From: CBDFHB01 sp965250115
Lineage (GTDB): Bacteria; Acidobacteriota; Vicinamibacteria; Marinacidobacterales; SMYC01
Length of the DNA stretch: 64,000 bases
Direction of reading: 5' to 3'
Assembly (NCBI GenBank): GCA_965250115.1
Contig: CBDFNJ010000002.1
Span: forward strand, 2,356,001 to 2,420,000
Below, one piece after another: positions 17,680-26,022 of this stretch. Every line of letters begins with the position of its first letter. Within the stretch, counting starts at the first letter, position 1. The position numbers were made by a program, and so were the translations under genes. The notes beneath the pieces were generated by a model. That model searched no databases, had not been told where the DNA came from, and worked only from the letters and a program-made list of their open reading frames with translations.

Positions 17680-18747
17680 TTACTGGATCGGATTCGTCAG
17701 CGTTCCGATTCCCTCAATCCAACACGTTGCCTTGTCACCTCTTTTCATGAAGATCGGGGGGGTGCGGCCCGAGCCCACACCGGAAGGGCTTCCTGTGGCG
17801 ATGACGTCTCCGGGCTGCAGCGTAATGATGTTGGAGGCGAAGTGTACGAGGTCGTAGACGCTATGGATCATGTTGCGAGTGTTGGAGTCCTGCATGACCT
17901 GGTCGTTGAGCGTGAACTTGATGTCGAGATCCATCGGATCAGTGATGAACTCTTTCGGAACGATGAAAGGTCCCATGGGAGCAAAGGTGTCGTGTCCCTT
18001 CCCGATCAACCAATCCGACCCGTGCCTTTCGTCGGAACGCCCCATGCGGTCTGAAACATCGTGCTCGATCGTATATCCGAAAATATAATCGCCTGCTTCC
18101 TCGATCGACACCCTGCTCGCCATCTTGCCGATCACCACGGCGAGCTCGCTCTCCCAGTCGAGCATCTCTCGATTCAGAGGCATTTTGATCGCGTCACCAT
18201 CGCCGATGACGGCGGCCGTCGGCTTCAGGAAGAAGTAGGGGTTGTGCCGAGGGTCTCCTTCTTTCCTCTCCCAGAGTCCGGGTAACGGCGGAGGCGCATT
18301 CTCGGCCGCTTCGAAGGCTGACATGGTCCCGGTTTCCTCCGCATGCGCCATGTAGTTCACCGCCGCGTTGAGAATCGTGCGCGGATACTTGATAGGAGGC
18401 TCGACGTCGAGCGAAGACAGGGCGTGGACGTAGGGCGCGCTTAATGGCGCGGTTGCGACGATCTGGCGGATGCGCCCACCCAAACCACTCTCGTAGCCGG
18501 CGATCAGCGAGCTCATGTCGGACGCCATGTCGAGCGAGCTCCAGCTTTCGGAGTCCGAAAGCGCCGTATTGGCCTCCACGAGGTCGATGACCCTCGAATC
18601 GTCGAGGACCGCGCCCACGAACTCACGCCCGTCCCGATCGAACGTTCCGAGCTTGAACGAAAGAGAGGACGCCAATGGCCCCTGGCAGTAAAGGGTGCCG
18701 CTTCCCAGTAGCAGTCCCATGATGCAAGCGATGTAGGCTTTGCGCAT
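17680..18747 (-). CDS. Secreted fumarylacetoacetate hydrolase-family protein
   Basis: A 355-residue protein whose C-terminal two thirds are a full FAH domain: ILNAAVNYMAHAEE, LPGLWERKEGDPRHNPYFFL, MLDWESELAVVIGKMA (metal Glu pair), IFGYTIEHDVSDR, WLIGKGHDTFAPMGPFI, IHSVYDLVHFAS, and GDVIATGSPSGVGSGRTPP. Family enzymes hydrolyse or decarboxylate C-C bonds in aromatic and dicarboxylate catabolism. The N-terminus MRKAYIACIMGLLLGSGTLYC is hydrophobic and looks like a signal peptide, possibly with a Cys21 lipid anchor. FAH proteins are normally cytosolic, so an exported form is unusual though seen in environmental genomes. It lies 48 bp downstream of CstA on the same strand, perhaps co-transcribed. 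Confidence 0.88.
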   Translation of the reverse strand: MRKAYIACIMGLLLGSGTLYCQGPLASSLSFKLGTFDRDGREFVGAVLDDSRVIDLVEANTALSDSESWSSLDMASDMSSLIAGYESGLGGRIRQIVATAPLSAPYVHALSSLDVEPPIKYPRTILNAAVNYMAHAEETGTMSAFEAAENAPPPLPGLWERKEGDPRHNPYFFLKPTAAVIGDGDAIKMPLNREMLDWESELAVVIGKMASRVSIEEAGDYIFGYTIEHDVSDRMGRSDERHGSDWLIGKGHDTFAPMGPFIVPKEFITDPMDLDIKFTLNDQVMQDSNTRNMIHSVYDLVHFASNIITLQPGDVIATGSPSGVGSGRTPPIFMKRGDKATCWIEGIGTLTNPIQ

Positions 18748-18795
18748 TCTTAGAGTTCTCCTTCTTGTATTCTCGTGCGCGATCTGCCGACGAGT

Positions 18796-20487
18796 CTATC
18801 CTTCCTCGGAAGCGGCCTCGACGATCGCCCGCTGGCGGCGTTCTCGCGCGAGAGCTGAGGTCGCTTCGAGCATCACCCAGACCGTCGCGATGATGATCAA
18901 GACGTCCACAACGGCAAGGAAATAGTTGCCGCCCTGAAACAAGTCCCATAGCTGATAGAGCGCGGAGAGGAACGCCATCGTCGTGACGAAGACCATCGGG
19001 ACCAGGGTGTAGCGCGAGGGCCTTCCCAGCTTGACGAGAATGACACTGATGACGAGCAGCGTCAGGCCTGCCAGGATCTGGTTCGTCGTCCCGAACAGAG
19101 GCCAGAGGATCATGCCCCCTGTTCCTTGAGCCCCGCCGGCACCGAAGGCGAGCGCGAGACAGCTCGCGACGGCGAACCCTGTCGCTATGTATCCGTTGCG
19201 CAGAGGGGCGATTTTGTAAATCGTGCCCCACTCCTGAACGATATAGCGCTGGAGGCGCACTCCCGCGTCCATGGTCGTTCCCGCGAAAAGAACCGCCATG
19301 ACGGTGAGTAGGGTCGCCCCGAACTCTCGCGAGATCCCGATGCCATTGGTCACGATGAGAGACCCACCCGTCACGAAGGCCGCGATGCCACCAGCGCCGA
19401 ATTGGCTATAGACACCAAGCCACTCCTCCCTGGAGGCGAATCCCGCGGTCGCGGCGAGGATCGCCATGAGGGCGAGCGCTCCCTCGCCAGCCGAGCCGAG
19501 ATAGCCCACGAAGCGGGCGTCGGTCTCCTTGTCGAGCTGCTTGGAGGTCGTGCCCGAGCCCACGAGCCCGTGGAAACCCGAAACGGCGCCGCAGGCGACC
19601 GTAACGAACAAGAGCGGCGCGATCGGTGGCGTTCCCGTGGGCAAATCGAAGTTGAAGGCGGGGGCGACGATCTCGGGACGCGCCAGAAGCACGGCACCGT
19701 AGAGCAGACCGAGACCGATGAAGAGCTGAATTCCGTTGATATAGTCCCGCGGCTGCAGAAGGAGCCACACCGGGAGTAGCGATGCGATCCCCGCATAGAC
19801 GAAAAGAATCAGGATCCATTGCGGAGCGGGGCCGAGGCCGAGAAAGTCCTCGGGAAGGGTTACCGGGACTCGCTCGCCTACGTAGATCACCAGATAGAGG
19901 ATCACGGTGCCCACGACGGTGGGCCAGAGGATCTTGACGTGAAGTCGATAGATCAGAACTCCGATGACGAGAGCGACCGCGACGGCGCTCCAAGCTGGGA
20001 TCACGCTCGATGGCGTCGCCTGCAAGGCGTTGGCAATGGCCACCGCGAAGACGGCATTGACCATGAGTAGCAGCAGGAAGATGACGACCATGAAGAGGTT
20101 CCGAGCGCGCTCGCCGACGACGTCTCCGGTGAGGGCCCCGATGGACTTGGCGTCGTTTCGAATGCTCGCCCAAATCGCTCCGAAGTCGTGGACGCCGGCG
20201 AAGAAAATCGTGCCGAAGACGACCCACAAGAACGCGGGCGCCCAGCCCCAGATGACGGCAATACCCGGTCCGATGATCGGGGCCGCTCCGGCCACCGCCG
20301 TGAAGTGGTGGCCCCAGAGGACGACACGGTTCGTGGGCACGTAGTCCAGCCCGTCTTGCATCGTGTGGGAGGGAGTCTCGTAGTCGGGGTCGAGGCGGTA
20401 GATGCGCTCGGCGATGAACTTCGAGTAATAGCGATACCCGAAATACATCGCCCCGAGTCCCAGGATCGCGACCCAGGCCGCGTTCAT
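18796..20487 (-). CDS. cstA: CstA-type carbon starvation/peptide or pyruvate transporter
   Basis: A 563-residue inner-membrane protein with roughly 15 hydrophobic segments. Signature blocks are all present: YRYYSKFIAERIYRLD near the N-terminus, YVPTNRVVLWGHHFTAVAGA, PIIGPGIAVIWGW, VHDFGAIWASIRNDAKSIG, LLQPRDYINGIQLF, GFHGLVGSGTTSKQL, and GTTMDAGVRLQRYI. CstA/BtsT proteins carry pyruvate or peptides and are typically induced on starvation. Length is between Escherichia coli CstA and the shorter DUF5362-linked forms. The open frame and every motif are intact. A FAH-family gene follows on the same strand. A LytS/LytTR system, which controls such transporters in some bacteria, is encoded 15 kb away. 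Confidence 0.92.
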   Translation of the reverse strand: MNAAWVAILGLGAMYFGYRYYSKFIAERIYRLDPDYETPSHTMQDGLDYVPTNRVVLWGHHFTAVAGAAPIIGPGIAVIWGWAPAFLWVVFGTIFFAGVHDFGAIWASIRNDAKSIGALTGDVVGERARNLFMVVIFLLLLMVNAVFAVAIANALQATPSSVIPAWSAVAVALVIGVLIYRLHVKILWPTVVGTVILYLVIYVGERVPVTLPEDFLGLGPAPQWILILFVYAGIASLLPVWLLLQPRDYINGIQLFIGLGLLYGAVLLARPEIVAPAFNFDLPTGTPPIAPLLFVTVACGAVSGFHGLVGSGTTSKQLDKETDARFVGYLGSAGEGALALMAILAATAGFASREEWLGVYSQFGAGGIAAFVTGGSLIVTNGIGISREFGATLLTVMAVLFAGTTMDAGVRLQRYIVQEWGTIYKIAPLRNGYIATGFAVASCLALAFGAGGAQGTGGMILWPLFGTTNQILAGLTLLVISVILVKLGRPSRYTLVPMVFVTTMAFLSALYQLWDLFQGGNYFLAVVDVLIIIATVWVMLEATSALARERRQRAIVEAASEEG

Positions 20488-20733
20488 GCCGCCAATCCTA
20501 TTGTCGAGATCGTTGGGGGTCTCGCCGCGTGCACGGCGTCGTTCGGCTCACAGAGTCGTTCCCATGGTTTCATCCTGCTTTCGCCCCTTTCGTGCAGTCT
20601 CTAAGTGTCATGCGACCCTTGGGTGTCAAAGATGACGGCCTACTATATCGGCGGCGGTGTCGATTCGGAAAGGGTTAAGTCTCGTGGGCGCTCCGGCCTT
20701 CTCTACTCTCGAAATCGTGGGATTCGTGCTTCT

Positions 20734-22107
20734 TCATCGGACCAAACCCTTGGGAGGCTCGAGGCGGAAGACGTGATAGGCGCCTTGCTCGTCACTCATC
20801 GGACCCCGGAGCTCGTGTAGCCTCCAACCCGTCCTGGAGAGCCCGGTCACGATGCCGTAGATGGCGTCCCACCCCTGAAGCACGATGAGATAGTCGGGAA
20901 GAGTTCTCACGGCGGTGCGATGGATAGCGGCGTATCGCTGGTCTCCGCAGGACGGCCAGGTATAGGCACGGTGCATCGCCGAGCTCGTTTTGTTCTTGAG
21001 ACCGACGAGATCGACGAGCTCGTTTCGCGTGAAGTCTCGGTTCTCCCGGGCCAGCGCGAGGGTTTCCGGCACTCGCCACGAGGACTGGAAGAGTGTGGCA
21101 CACATAAGCCCTGTCACGACCCGTCTCACGACGACCCTCTCTGACGACGCGAGGCTCGCGAAACCAGCCACGGCGATGGGCACGAGCACGTAGAGGTAGC
21201 GTTGCTCGTAGTGGCCGAGAGCACTGGGAAACGAAACGAAATACGCCGTGAGAAAGCAGACGCCGAAGCCGAGACCGACTCGGCCTATCGCGGAGCCGAG
21301 CGCGATGGCGAAGCCCGCACTCGCGATTCCCAGTGTAGAGACGAAGCGGCTGCCGTTCGCTCGAAGCGAGGCAAGCTTGTTCCGTGCGGGACGGCAGCCG
21401 TCGGCGAAGTACAAGCGTTTGGTTTCGATCGAGGAAGGCCAGGTCAGGCCGGTCGCGAGAAAGCACCAGGGGAGCCACGGCGTGGCGCCCAGAACGAAGA
21501 CGGCAAGCGGCCTCACCAGCGATCGCGGAGACGAGGTGACGAGCTCGCGCGCCAAGAGCAAGGCACTCAGGGCGGTGAGCTCGGGACGAAGGAATGGAAG
21601 CTGCGAGTAGAGAAGAAATCGAGGCCAAAGGCGACCGCCGGGGTCGAGCGAGAGTGCCAGTGCCCAAGTCGCTCCAGCCATCGCGAGCCCCGTCTCGAGC
21701 CCGTTGAAGAGTTGATGCAGCGTGAGTCCGGCGGTGAGGCCGACGAGAACGACCAGCGCCGTTTGTACGAGGCTAGCGCCGGTTCGGATCGAAAGCTCGG
21801 CGAGTCCGAGCACATAGAGGAGCACTGCGATCCAGGCGGCTGCGAGGAGCGCGTTGGGAATCGGCATTGCGAGACCGAGCGCGCTCACGAGCAGAAGGTG
21901 GGCCGGAGACGTTGCGCCGAAGACCGCGGGGACATCCCGGAAGTTACGCTCCTCGCCACTCGTGAGGGTGGCCGCGTTGTGAGCGGTGATATAGGCGTCG
22001 TCGACGGGGAAGACGGGCGTTCCCGAAGTCGCGACGTGCGCGGCGCCTACCGCGAACGTCAACGCGACAAGGATGAGACGAAGGACTCGCTTCTCTCTCG
22101 TGGTCAC
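20734..22107 (-). CDS. GT-C-like polytopic membrane protein
   Basis: A 457-residue protein from GTG 22107, overlapping the KirBac stop (GTGA). VFPVDDAYITAHNAATLTSGEE after the first helix is the acidic DDAYI loop of GT-C glycosyltransferase-like proteins, and SPAHLLLVSALGL follows. About ten transmembrane segments span residues 12-345. The C-terminal soluble part, VDLVGLKNKTSSAMHRAY and DYLIVLQGWDAIYG, matches the lumenal end of the group. The stretch of about 30 residues usually found before VDLVGL is not seen, so a small deletion is possible. The likely role is transfer of a polyprenyl-linked sugar outside the membrane; the donor and acceptor are unknown. Confidence 0.65.
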   Translation of the reverse strand: MTTREKRVLRLILVALTFAVGAAHVATSGTPVFPVDDAYITAHNAATLTSGEERNFRDVPAVFGATSPAHLLLVSALGLAMPIPNALLAAAWIAVLLYVLGLAELSIRTGASLVQTALVVLVGLTAGLTLHQLFNGLETGLAMAGATWALALSLDPGGRLWPRFLLYSQLPFLRPELTALSALLLARELVTSSPRSLVRPLAVFVLGATPWLPWCFLATGLTWPSSIETKRLYFADGCRPARNKLASLRANGSRFVSTLGIASAGFAIALGSAIGRVGLGFGVCFLTAYFVSFPSALGHYEQRYLYVLVPIAVAGFASLASSERVVVRRVVTGLMCATLFQSSWRVPETLALARENRDFTRNELVDLVGLKNKTSSAMHRAYTWPSCGDQRYAAIHRTAVRTLPDYLIVLQGWDAIYGIVTGLSRTGWRLHELRGPMSDEQGAYHVFRLEPPKGLVR

Positions 22108-22844
22108 ACTGGGCGCGTCATCACGACCGGCTCGTAGGTTGAAAGCTTTCCGAGGTCGATGCCGATGATGTCGTCGCTCTCGTTCCTGACATGGATGTCA
22201 GTGAACTTCGCTTCCCACACGAGCTCTTCGGCTTTGAAGGAAGAGCGGGTATGAACGACTTGCGAGAAGGTCTCGTCGATTCCCTTGAGCAATATGAGGA
22301 TCTCCGCATCGGCGTCCTCGCACTCGGCTTTCGTGACGTCTGCGAACGGGCTCTTCTTGTCGATCGGATGGACGATGGTCCACGCGAGCGGAAAGAAAAC
22401 GACCTTCTCTCTTTCGAGAGGCAGTTGATAGAAACGCCGAACCCGACGACCGTTCTCTCGCTCCATCCGGCTGAAGGCGACCTGAGCCTGGAGCTCGATA
22501 ATCTGAGTGCTTCGTTGGTTGGCGATGCGGAACATCAGCCCTCGACTCCCGCGATAGGGGGCGACGAGGGCGTTGTTGCTGAAGAGGATCTTTGCCGTGG
22601 GCCGCGAGAAACGGGCGAAGACGAGGCCGGTCGTCAGCGCGATTCCGATGAGGCCGAAGACGGACTCGACCGTCGTGACGACGTTCGCGGTGAGCGTCTG
22701 GGCGACGATGTGGCCGTAGCCGATTGTGGAGAGCGTGTGCACGCTGAAGAAGAAAGCTCGCAGGAGATGCTCTCCCAATGTCGTGGCCGGGGGACCCGAG
22801 AGCGCCTCCGGCCCCAAAGCTACATAGGTGACGGCGAAGACGGA
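22104..22844 (-). pseudogene. KirBac potassium channel, 3 prime fragment (interrupted by IS256)
   Basis: This part codes for the end of the first helix, the pore and the cytosolic domain of a bacterial inward-rectifier potassium channel. FFFSVHTLSTIGYGH is the pore helix and selectivity filter (TIGYG), ESVFGLIGIALTTGLVFARFSRP is the second helix, and FRIANQRSTQIIELQAQV begins the immunoglobulin-like IRK domain. The first helix lies on the far side of the insertion at 24280-24515. Joining the fragments across one target copy restores one 322-residue frame. A TTG at 22817 could start a truncated protein lacking the first helix, which would not make a channel. Confidence 0.9.
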
Positions 22845-24279
22845 GAAAGTGTGCCAATCTTAGTTGGGAATTGAAACGGCTCCAAACCCCGTGGTTTGAT
22901 GGCGTTGGACAAAACGAAATCAAGCCGCGAAGAAAGGAGCCGAGATGGGAAGTCTGCTACGTTCGGTCAAGAAACGCAAGAAGTCGCGTCGTTTGGGTGA
23001 GGTCGAGATGGTGAGGCACGAGGATTACGGGGAACTCGCGCTGGACGCCAAGGTAGAGATGATCCGTTCGTTGGTCCCCCTTGGTCTAATGCACGTTCAC
23101 GAGTTGCTCGACGACGAAGTGAAGGCGTTGGCGGGAGAGCGATACTCTCGCAAGGACGAGCTGGAGCGCGGTCGCCGTCACGGAAGCAACCCGGGCACGG
23201 TAGGGCTTGGCGGCCAGCGAGTACCGATCCGTGTGCCACGGGTTCGGAGCATCGAGGGAGGAGAGATTCCGCTTCGCTGCTACGAGGCGGTGAGCCACGG
23301 CGGTGAGGTGAATGATCTTCTGCTGAAACGAGTTCTCTACGGAATCTCTTGTCGCAACTACGAGGCGGCAGCGGAAGCGATTCCGGGCGCCATCGGGCTG
23401 TCGAGCTCAACGGTGTCCCGAGGGTTCGTGCAAGCGAGCGCTGCGAAGCTGCGGGAGATGCAGGAACGAGATCTGACCGGCGAGGATGTGGTGGCGCTGT
23501 TTCTGGATGGGAAGACATTCGCCGAGGCAACGATGGTCGTGGCTCTGGGCATCACGCTTTGCGGGGAAAACCGCTTCTTGGGCTTCGTGGAGACGGACAC
23601 GGAGAACGCGCAGGTGTTGACGCCGTTCCTGCGTTCACTGCTCGAGCGGGGACTCGATATCTCCCAGGGTCTGCTGGTGATCATCGACGTCGGCAAGGGT
23701 CTCCAAGCGGCAGTCAAGAAGGCATTCCGTAAGCGGGCCCTGATACAACGCTGCCAGTGGCACAAACGTGAAAACGTAGTGAGCTACCTGTCCAAGGGCG
23801 AGCAGGCGTCATGGCGCAAGCGGCTCCAGTGGGCCTACAACAGGCCGGAGTACGAAGAGGCCCTCACTGCGCTCGAGCAACTCCACGGTGAGTTAGAAGA
23901 GCGGAACCAATCCGCAGCTGGCAGCCTGGAGGAAGGCCTTGAGGAGACGCTGACGTTGCATCGACTCGGCGTACACGCGGTGCTGGGCCGTTCGTTCAAG
24001 ACGACGAACTGCCTTGAGTCCGTCAATGCTCTCGTCGAGGAACGCTGCGCGAAGGTCGACCACTGGAAGAACTCGAGCCAACGCCAGCGCTGGTTGGCAA
24101 CGGCGCCCGTAGACATCGAACCGCGCTTGAGGAAGGTGGTGGGCTACCGCCATCTTCCCAAGCTTCGCGAAGCTCTCAAGCGGGAACTGAAGATCGAGGC
24201 GAAGACATCAACCGTATCGAAGAAGAAGGTCGCTTAAACGTGAGCCGTGGAGAGTTTCAACTAAGAATGGGCTTGACTC
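22845..24279 (+). mobile_element. IS256-family insertion sequence inside the KirBac gene
   Basis: A 1435-bp element flanked by the direct repeat AAGACGGA (22837-22844 and 24280-24287, a ninth base G also matches), the 8-9-bp duplication expected for IS256. Its imperfect 22-bp termini both end in TCTTAGTTG inward (GAAAGTGTGCCAATCTTAGTTG is the left; the right is GAGTCAAGCCCATTCTTAGTTG after complementing). One mutator-type transposase is encoded. Excision in silico restores the host reading frame exactly, so both ends are well supported. Confidence 0.92.
22945..24237 (+). CDS. IS256-family (mutator-type) transposase
   Basis: A 430-residue DDE transposase with no frameshift. First catalytic Asp in EDVVALFLDGKTFAEAT, second in LLVIIDVGKGLQAAVKKAF, then the mutator motif RCQWHKRENVVSYL (the C/H residues of the insertion domain) and the Glu in FKTTNCLESVNALVEERC. 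N-terminal residues 1-90 give the DNA-binding region with many basic residues. Start ATG 22945 follows a GAAAGGAG ribosome-binding site at good spacing. It is transcribed opposite to the KirBac gene it interrupts. Intact motifs suggest the element may still be active. Confidence 0.92.
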   Translation: MGSLLRSVKKRKKSRRLGEVEMVRHEDYGELALDAKVEMIRSLVPLGLMHVHELLDDEVKALAGERYSRKDELERGRRHGSNPGTVGLGGQRVPIRVPRVRSIEGGEIPLRCYEAVSHGGEVNDLLLKRVLYGISCRNYEAAAEAIPGAIGLSSSTVSRGFVQASAAKLREMQERDLTGEDVVALFLDGKTFAEATMVVALGITLCGENRFLGFVETDTENAQVLTPFLRSLLERGLDISQGLLVIIDVGKGLQAAVKKAFRKRALIQRCQWHKRENVVSYLSKGEQASWRKRLQWAYNRPEYEEALTALEQLHGELEERNQSAAGSLEEGLEETLTLHRLGVHAVLGRSFKTTNCLESVNALVEERCAKVDHWKNSSQRQRWLATAPVDIEPRLRKVVGYRHLPKLREALKRELKIEAKTSTVSKKKVA

Positions 24280-24515
24280 AAGACGGAGTTCGTGAGCAGG
24301 TAGGTCGTCGCGACGAGCAGGAGAAACCTCGACCAGCGCATCGTGAGAAGTGCGTCGTAGAGATGGAGCGATGCCAGAGGCCCGAGTCCCTCCCGCTTCG
24401 TATTGAAGGTGCCGTTCCGGTTGAGCAGTCGTGAGGTCGACCGCGAGGCGACGAGGGAGCCAAATCCGAGGTCTCGCTCGTCATCTTTCCTGTCATGAGC
24501 CTTCAGTCCAAACAT
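24280..24515 (-). pseudogene. KirBac potassium channel, 5 prime fragment
   Basis: From ATG 24515, with a strong GGAGGAGG ribosome-binding site four to five bases upstream. Encoded are a soluble N-terminus (FGSLVASRSTSRLLNRNGTF), the slide helix LASLHLYDALLTMRW and the first membrane helix SRFLLLVATTYLLTNSV, the layout of KirBac N-termini. The frame then runs into the IS256 end and stops after SVLSQAHS-type residues. Continuing instead from 22836 gives TNSVFAVTYVALGPEAL without interruption. The gene thus lost function by insertion. With the GT-C-like gene it formed a two-gene operon, which now lacks its original promoter connection. Confidence 0.9.
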
Positions 24516-24591
24516 GGTTCCTCCTCCAGGTGGCTGGCGTAGAGTATAACTCTTTTGAAATCAAATAATTGCGCCGCGTGCTCGGGAACAC

Positions 24592-24620
24592 TTGCACGCC
24601 TCCGCAAAGGAACGTACACT
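24592..24620 (+). promoter_or_regulatory. Sigma-70-type promoter of rpmB
   Basis: TTGCAC at 24592-24597 and TACACT at 24615-24620 with a 17-bp spacer. The start of transcription would fall near 24627, about 48 bp ahead of the rpmB start. Both hexamers and the spacing are near consensus, and the location before a ribosomal protein gene makes it credible. Confidence 0.6.
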
Positions 24621-24674
24621 AGTGCGTTTGCTGGGCTCGAGAAAGAGCCAGTCGAATATCAGGAGTTACGAGGC

Positions 24675-24914
24675 ATGTCGCGTAAGTGCAAGATTACCGG
24701 TAAGGGCCCCATGGCGGGGAACAACGTCTCCCACGCCCACAACAAGACCCGGCGGGTCCAAAACCCGAACCTTCAGTGGAAGCGCATTTATGTGCCCGAG
24801 CTCGACCGCACCATCCGTATCAAGCTGTCGACGCGAGCCCTCCGCACCATCGACAAAAAGGGGCTCATGAGCTATTTGCGAGCCCGAGGTCTCAAGCTCA
24901 ACGACATTCTCTGA
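24675..24914 (+). CDS. rpmB: 50S ribosomal protein L28
   Basis: A 79-residue basic protein, the normal length. MSRKCKITGKGPMAGNNVSHAHNKTRR at the N-terminus is the L28 signature, followed by NPNLQWKRIYVPELDRTIRIKLSTRALRTIDKKGL. One Cys only (C5), so the zinc-ribbon ligands of C+ forms are absent. ATG 24675 is preferred over upstream in-frame codons because L28 begins here and AGGAGTTACGAGGC precedes it. The gene stands alone (rpmG, its usual partner, is missing) and is convergent with the REC-ATPase gene 6 bp downstream. Confidence 0.97.
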   Translation: MSRKCKITGKGPMAGNNVSHAHNKTRRVQNPNLQWKRIYVPELDRTIRIKLSTRALRTIDKKGLMSYLRARGLKLNDIL

Positions 24915-24920
24915 GACCAC

Positions 24921-25775
24921 TCACTTGTCGAGATACTTCACGAACACGACTTCGTTCTGGGCTTCGTTGTAGAGCAATTCGTCCGCGAGGGATTGGGACA
25001 TCATGATCCCGAAACCGCCGGGTCGGAGCCCCTTCTTTTCGCGCGCGAGGACGTGGCTCACCGGATCGTCCGGATTCGCGACCGCGGCATGGTCTAGATC
25101 CTCGAGGCGGAAACCCTCCCCAGGGTCGGCGATGCGATATAGGGTCATGCGTTTAGCACGGAGATAGGTGACGCGGACTTCTCGCGTGGGGTCGAGCTTT
25201 CCGCCCCACTCCACCGCGTTCAACAGCATCTCGCGAAACACGCGTCCGATAGCCTCGCGAACCGATTCGTCGAGGCGGGCGTCGAGTCTCGAGAGAAAGC
25301 TCTGGATTCGCTCGACAGTGTCCCGATCGCAAGGCACCGCGAGCTCGATCCAGTGCGCTTTGGCGGAGATCACTCGAATCGGCGGTACGGCGCTCGCATC
25401 GCGCGCGGCCTTGTCGATCACGGAGAGGAGCTGTTCCGGTTGGATCGGCTTGGTCACCAGCTGATAGGCCTCGCCCTTCACGGCGTCCAAGAGTGTCTGC
25501 GGCGTGTCATCGGCGGTGATCACCACGACTTTGGGGCGCGATGAAAAGCGCTCCTTGAGCTCGTTGAGCAGCTCGAGGCCGTTCATTTCAGGCATCCAGA
25601 CGTCGAGAAGTACGACGTCGAAGCTGGACCTGGAAAGCTTCTCGAGCGCCTCGGACCCGTTGGTCGCCGTCACGACGTTGTGTCCATCCTCCTCCATGAC
25701 TTTCTGGATTCTTCGTCGGGTGACGCGCTCGTCTTCTACCAAGAGAACTTTAGCCAATGATCTCTTCCGTTCCAT
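24921..25775 (-). CDS. Response regulator with a C-terminal HATPase (anti-sigma-like) domain
   Basis: A 284-residue protein from ATG 25775. Residues 8-125 are a receiver domain: LLVEDE, phospho-acceptor Asp58 in VVLLDVWMPEMNGLELL, VITADD and the Lys in LVTKPI. After a linker come residues 145-284, an RsbW/SpoIIAB-like GHKL ATPase: VREAIGRVFREMLLNAVEWGGKLD (N-box), IADPGEGF (G1) and GLRPGGFGIMMSQSLAD (G2). Such proteins are phosphorylation-controlled serine kinases or sigma/anti-sigma regulators. It overlaps the HPt frame by 26 bp, so phosphotransfer from that module is the obvious input. A TTG at 25757 is a possible alternative start. Confidence 0.85.
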   Translation of the reverse strand: MERKRSLAKVLLVEDERVTRRRIQKVMEEDGHNVVTATNGSEALEKLSRSSFDVVLLDVWMPEMNGLELLNELKERFSSRPKVVVITADDTPQTLLDAVKGEAYQLVTKPIQPEQLLSVIDKAARDASAVPPIRVISAKAHWIELAVPCDRDTVERIQSFLSRLDARLDESVREAIGRVFREMLLNAVEWGGKLDPTREVRVTYLRAKRMTLYRIADPGEGFRLEDLDHAAVANPDDPVSHVLAREKKGLRPGGFGIMMSQSLADELLYNEAQNEVVFVKYLDK

Positions 25776-26022
25776 CTTTGCCCTGGCCGGTGTCAATGAG
25801 GTCCAAAGTCTCGATCAGTCTCTTGGTCTCCTCCGCGAGACTCGCGAATAGGATGCCGGACTCGTTCAGGTCACCCTGGCGCGCTTTTCGCTCGAGTTCC
25901 CGCGCTTTCTCGGAAGCTCCTTTCGCGGCGAAGTTCCCGAGCGAGCCGAGGAACACATGGACGGCACTGGCGAGGGCGTCAGCGTTCCTCTGCTCGATGG
26001 CCGCCTCTATTTCCTCCAGCAT
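25750..26022 (-). CDS. HPt domain, probably the frameshifted C-terminus of the adjacent hybrid kinase
   Basis: A 90-residue frame coding a histidine phosphotransfer domain: ALASAVHVFLGSLGNFAAKGASEKARELE, with His22 as the phospho-acceptor and the usual helical pattern. Upstream of ATG 26022 the same frame continues without a stop as DTLDARRLLAGVRGDRALLAELIEIFRGDSKT, a normal HPt beginning, back into the kinase linker. So the HPt most likely belonged to one kinase-REC-HPt polypeptide, and the present separation comes from a one-base shift around 26130-26170. It may still be translated alone from the ATG. Partner regulator lies immediately downstream. Confidence 0.75.
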   Translation of the reverse strand: MLEEIEAAIEQRNADALASAVHVFLGSLGNFAAKGASEKARELERKARQGDLNESGILFASLAEETKRLIETLDLIDTGQGKDGTEEIIG

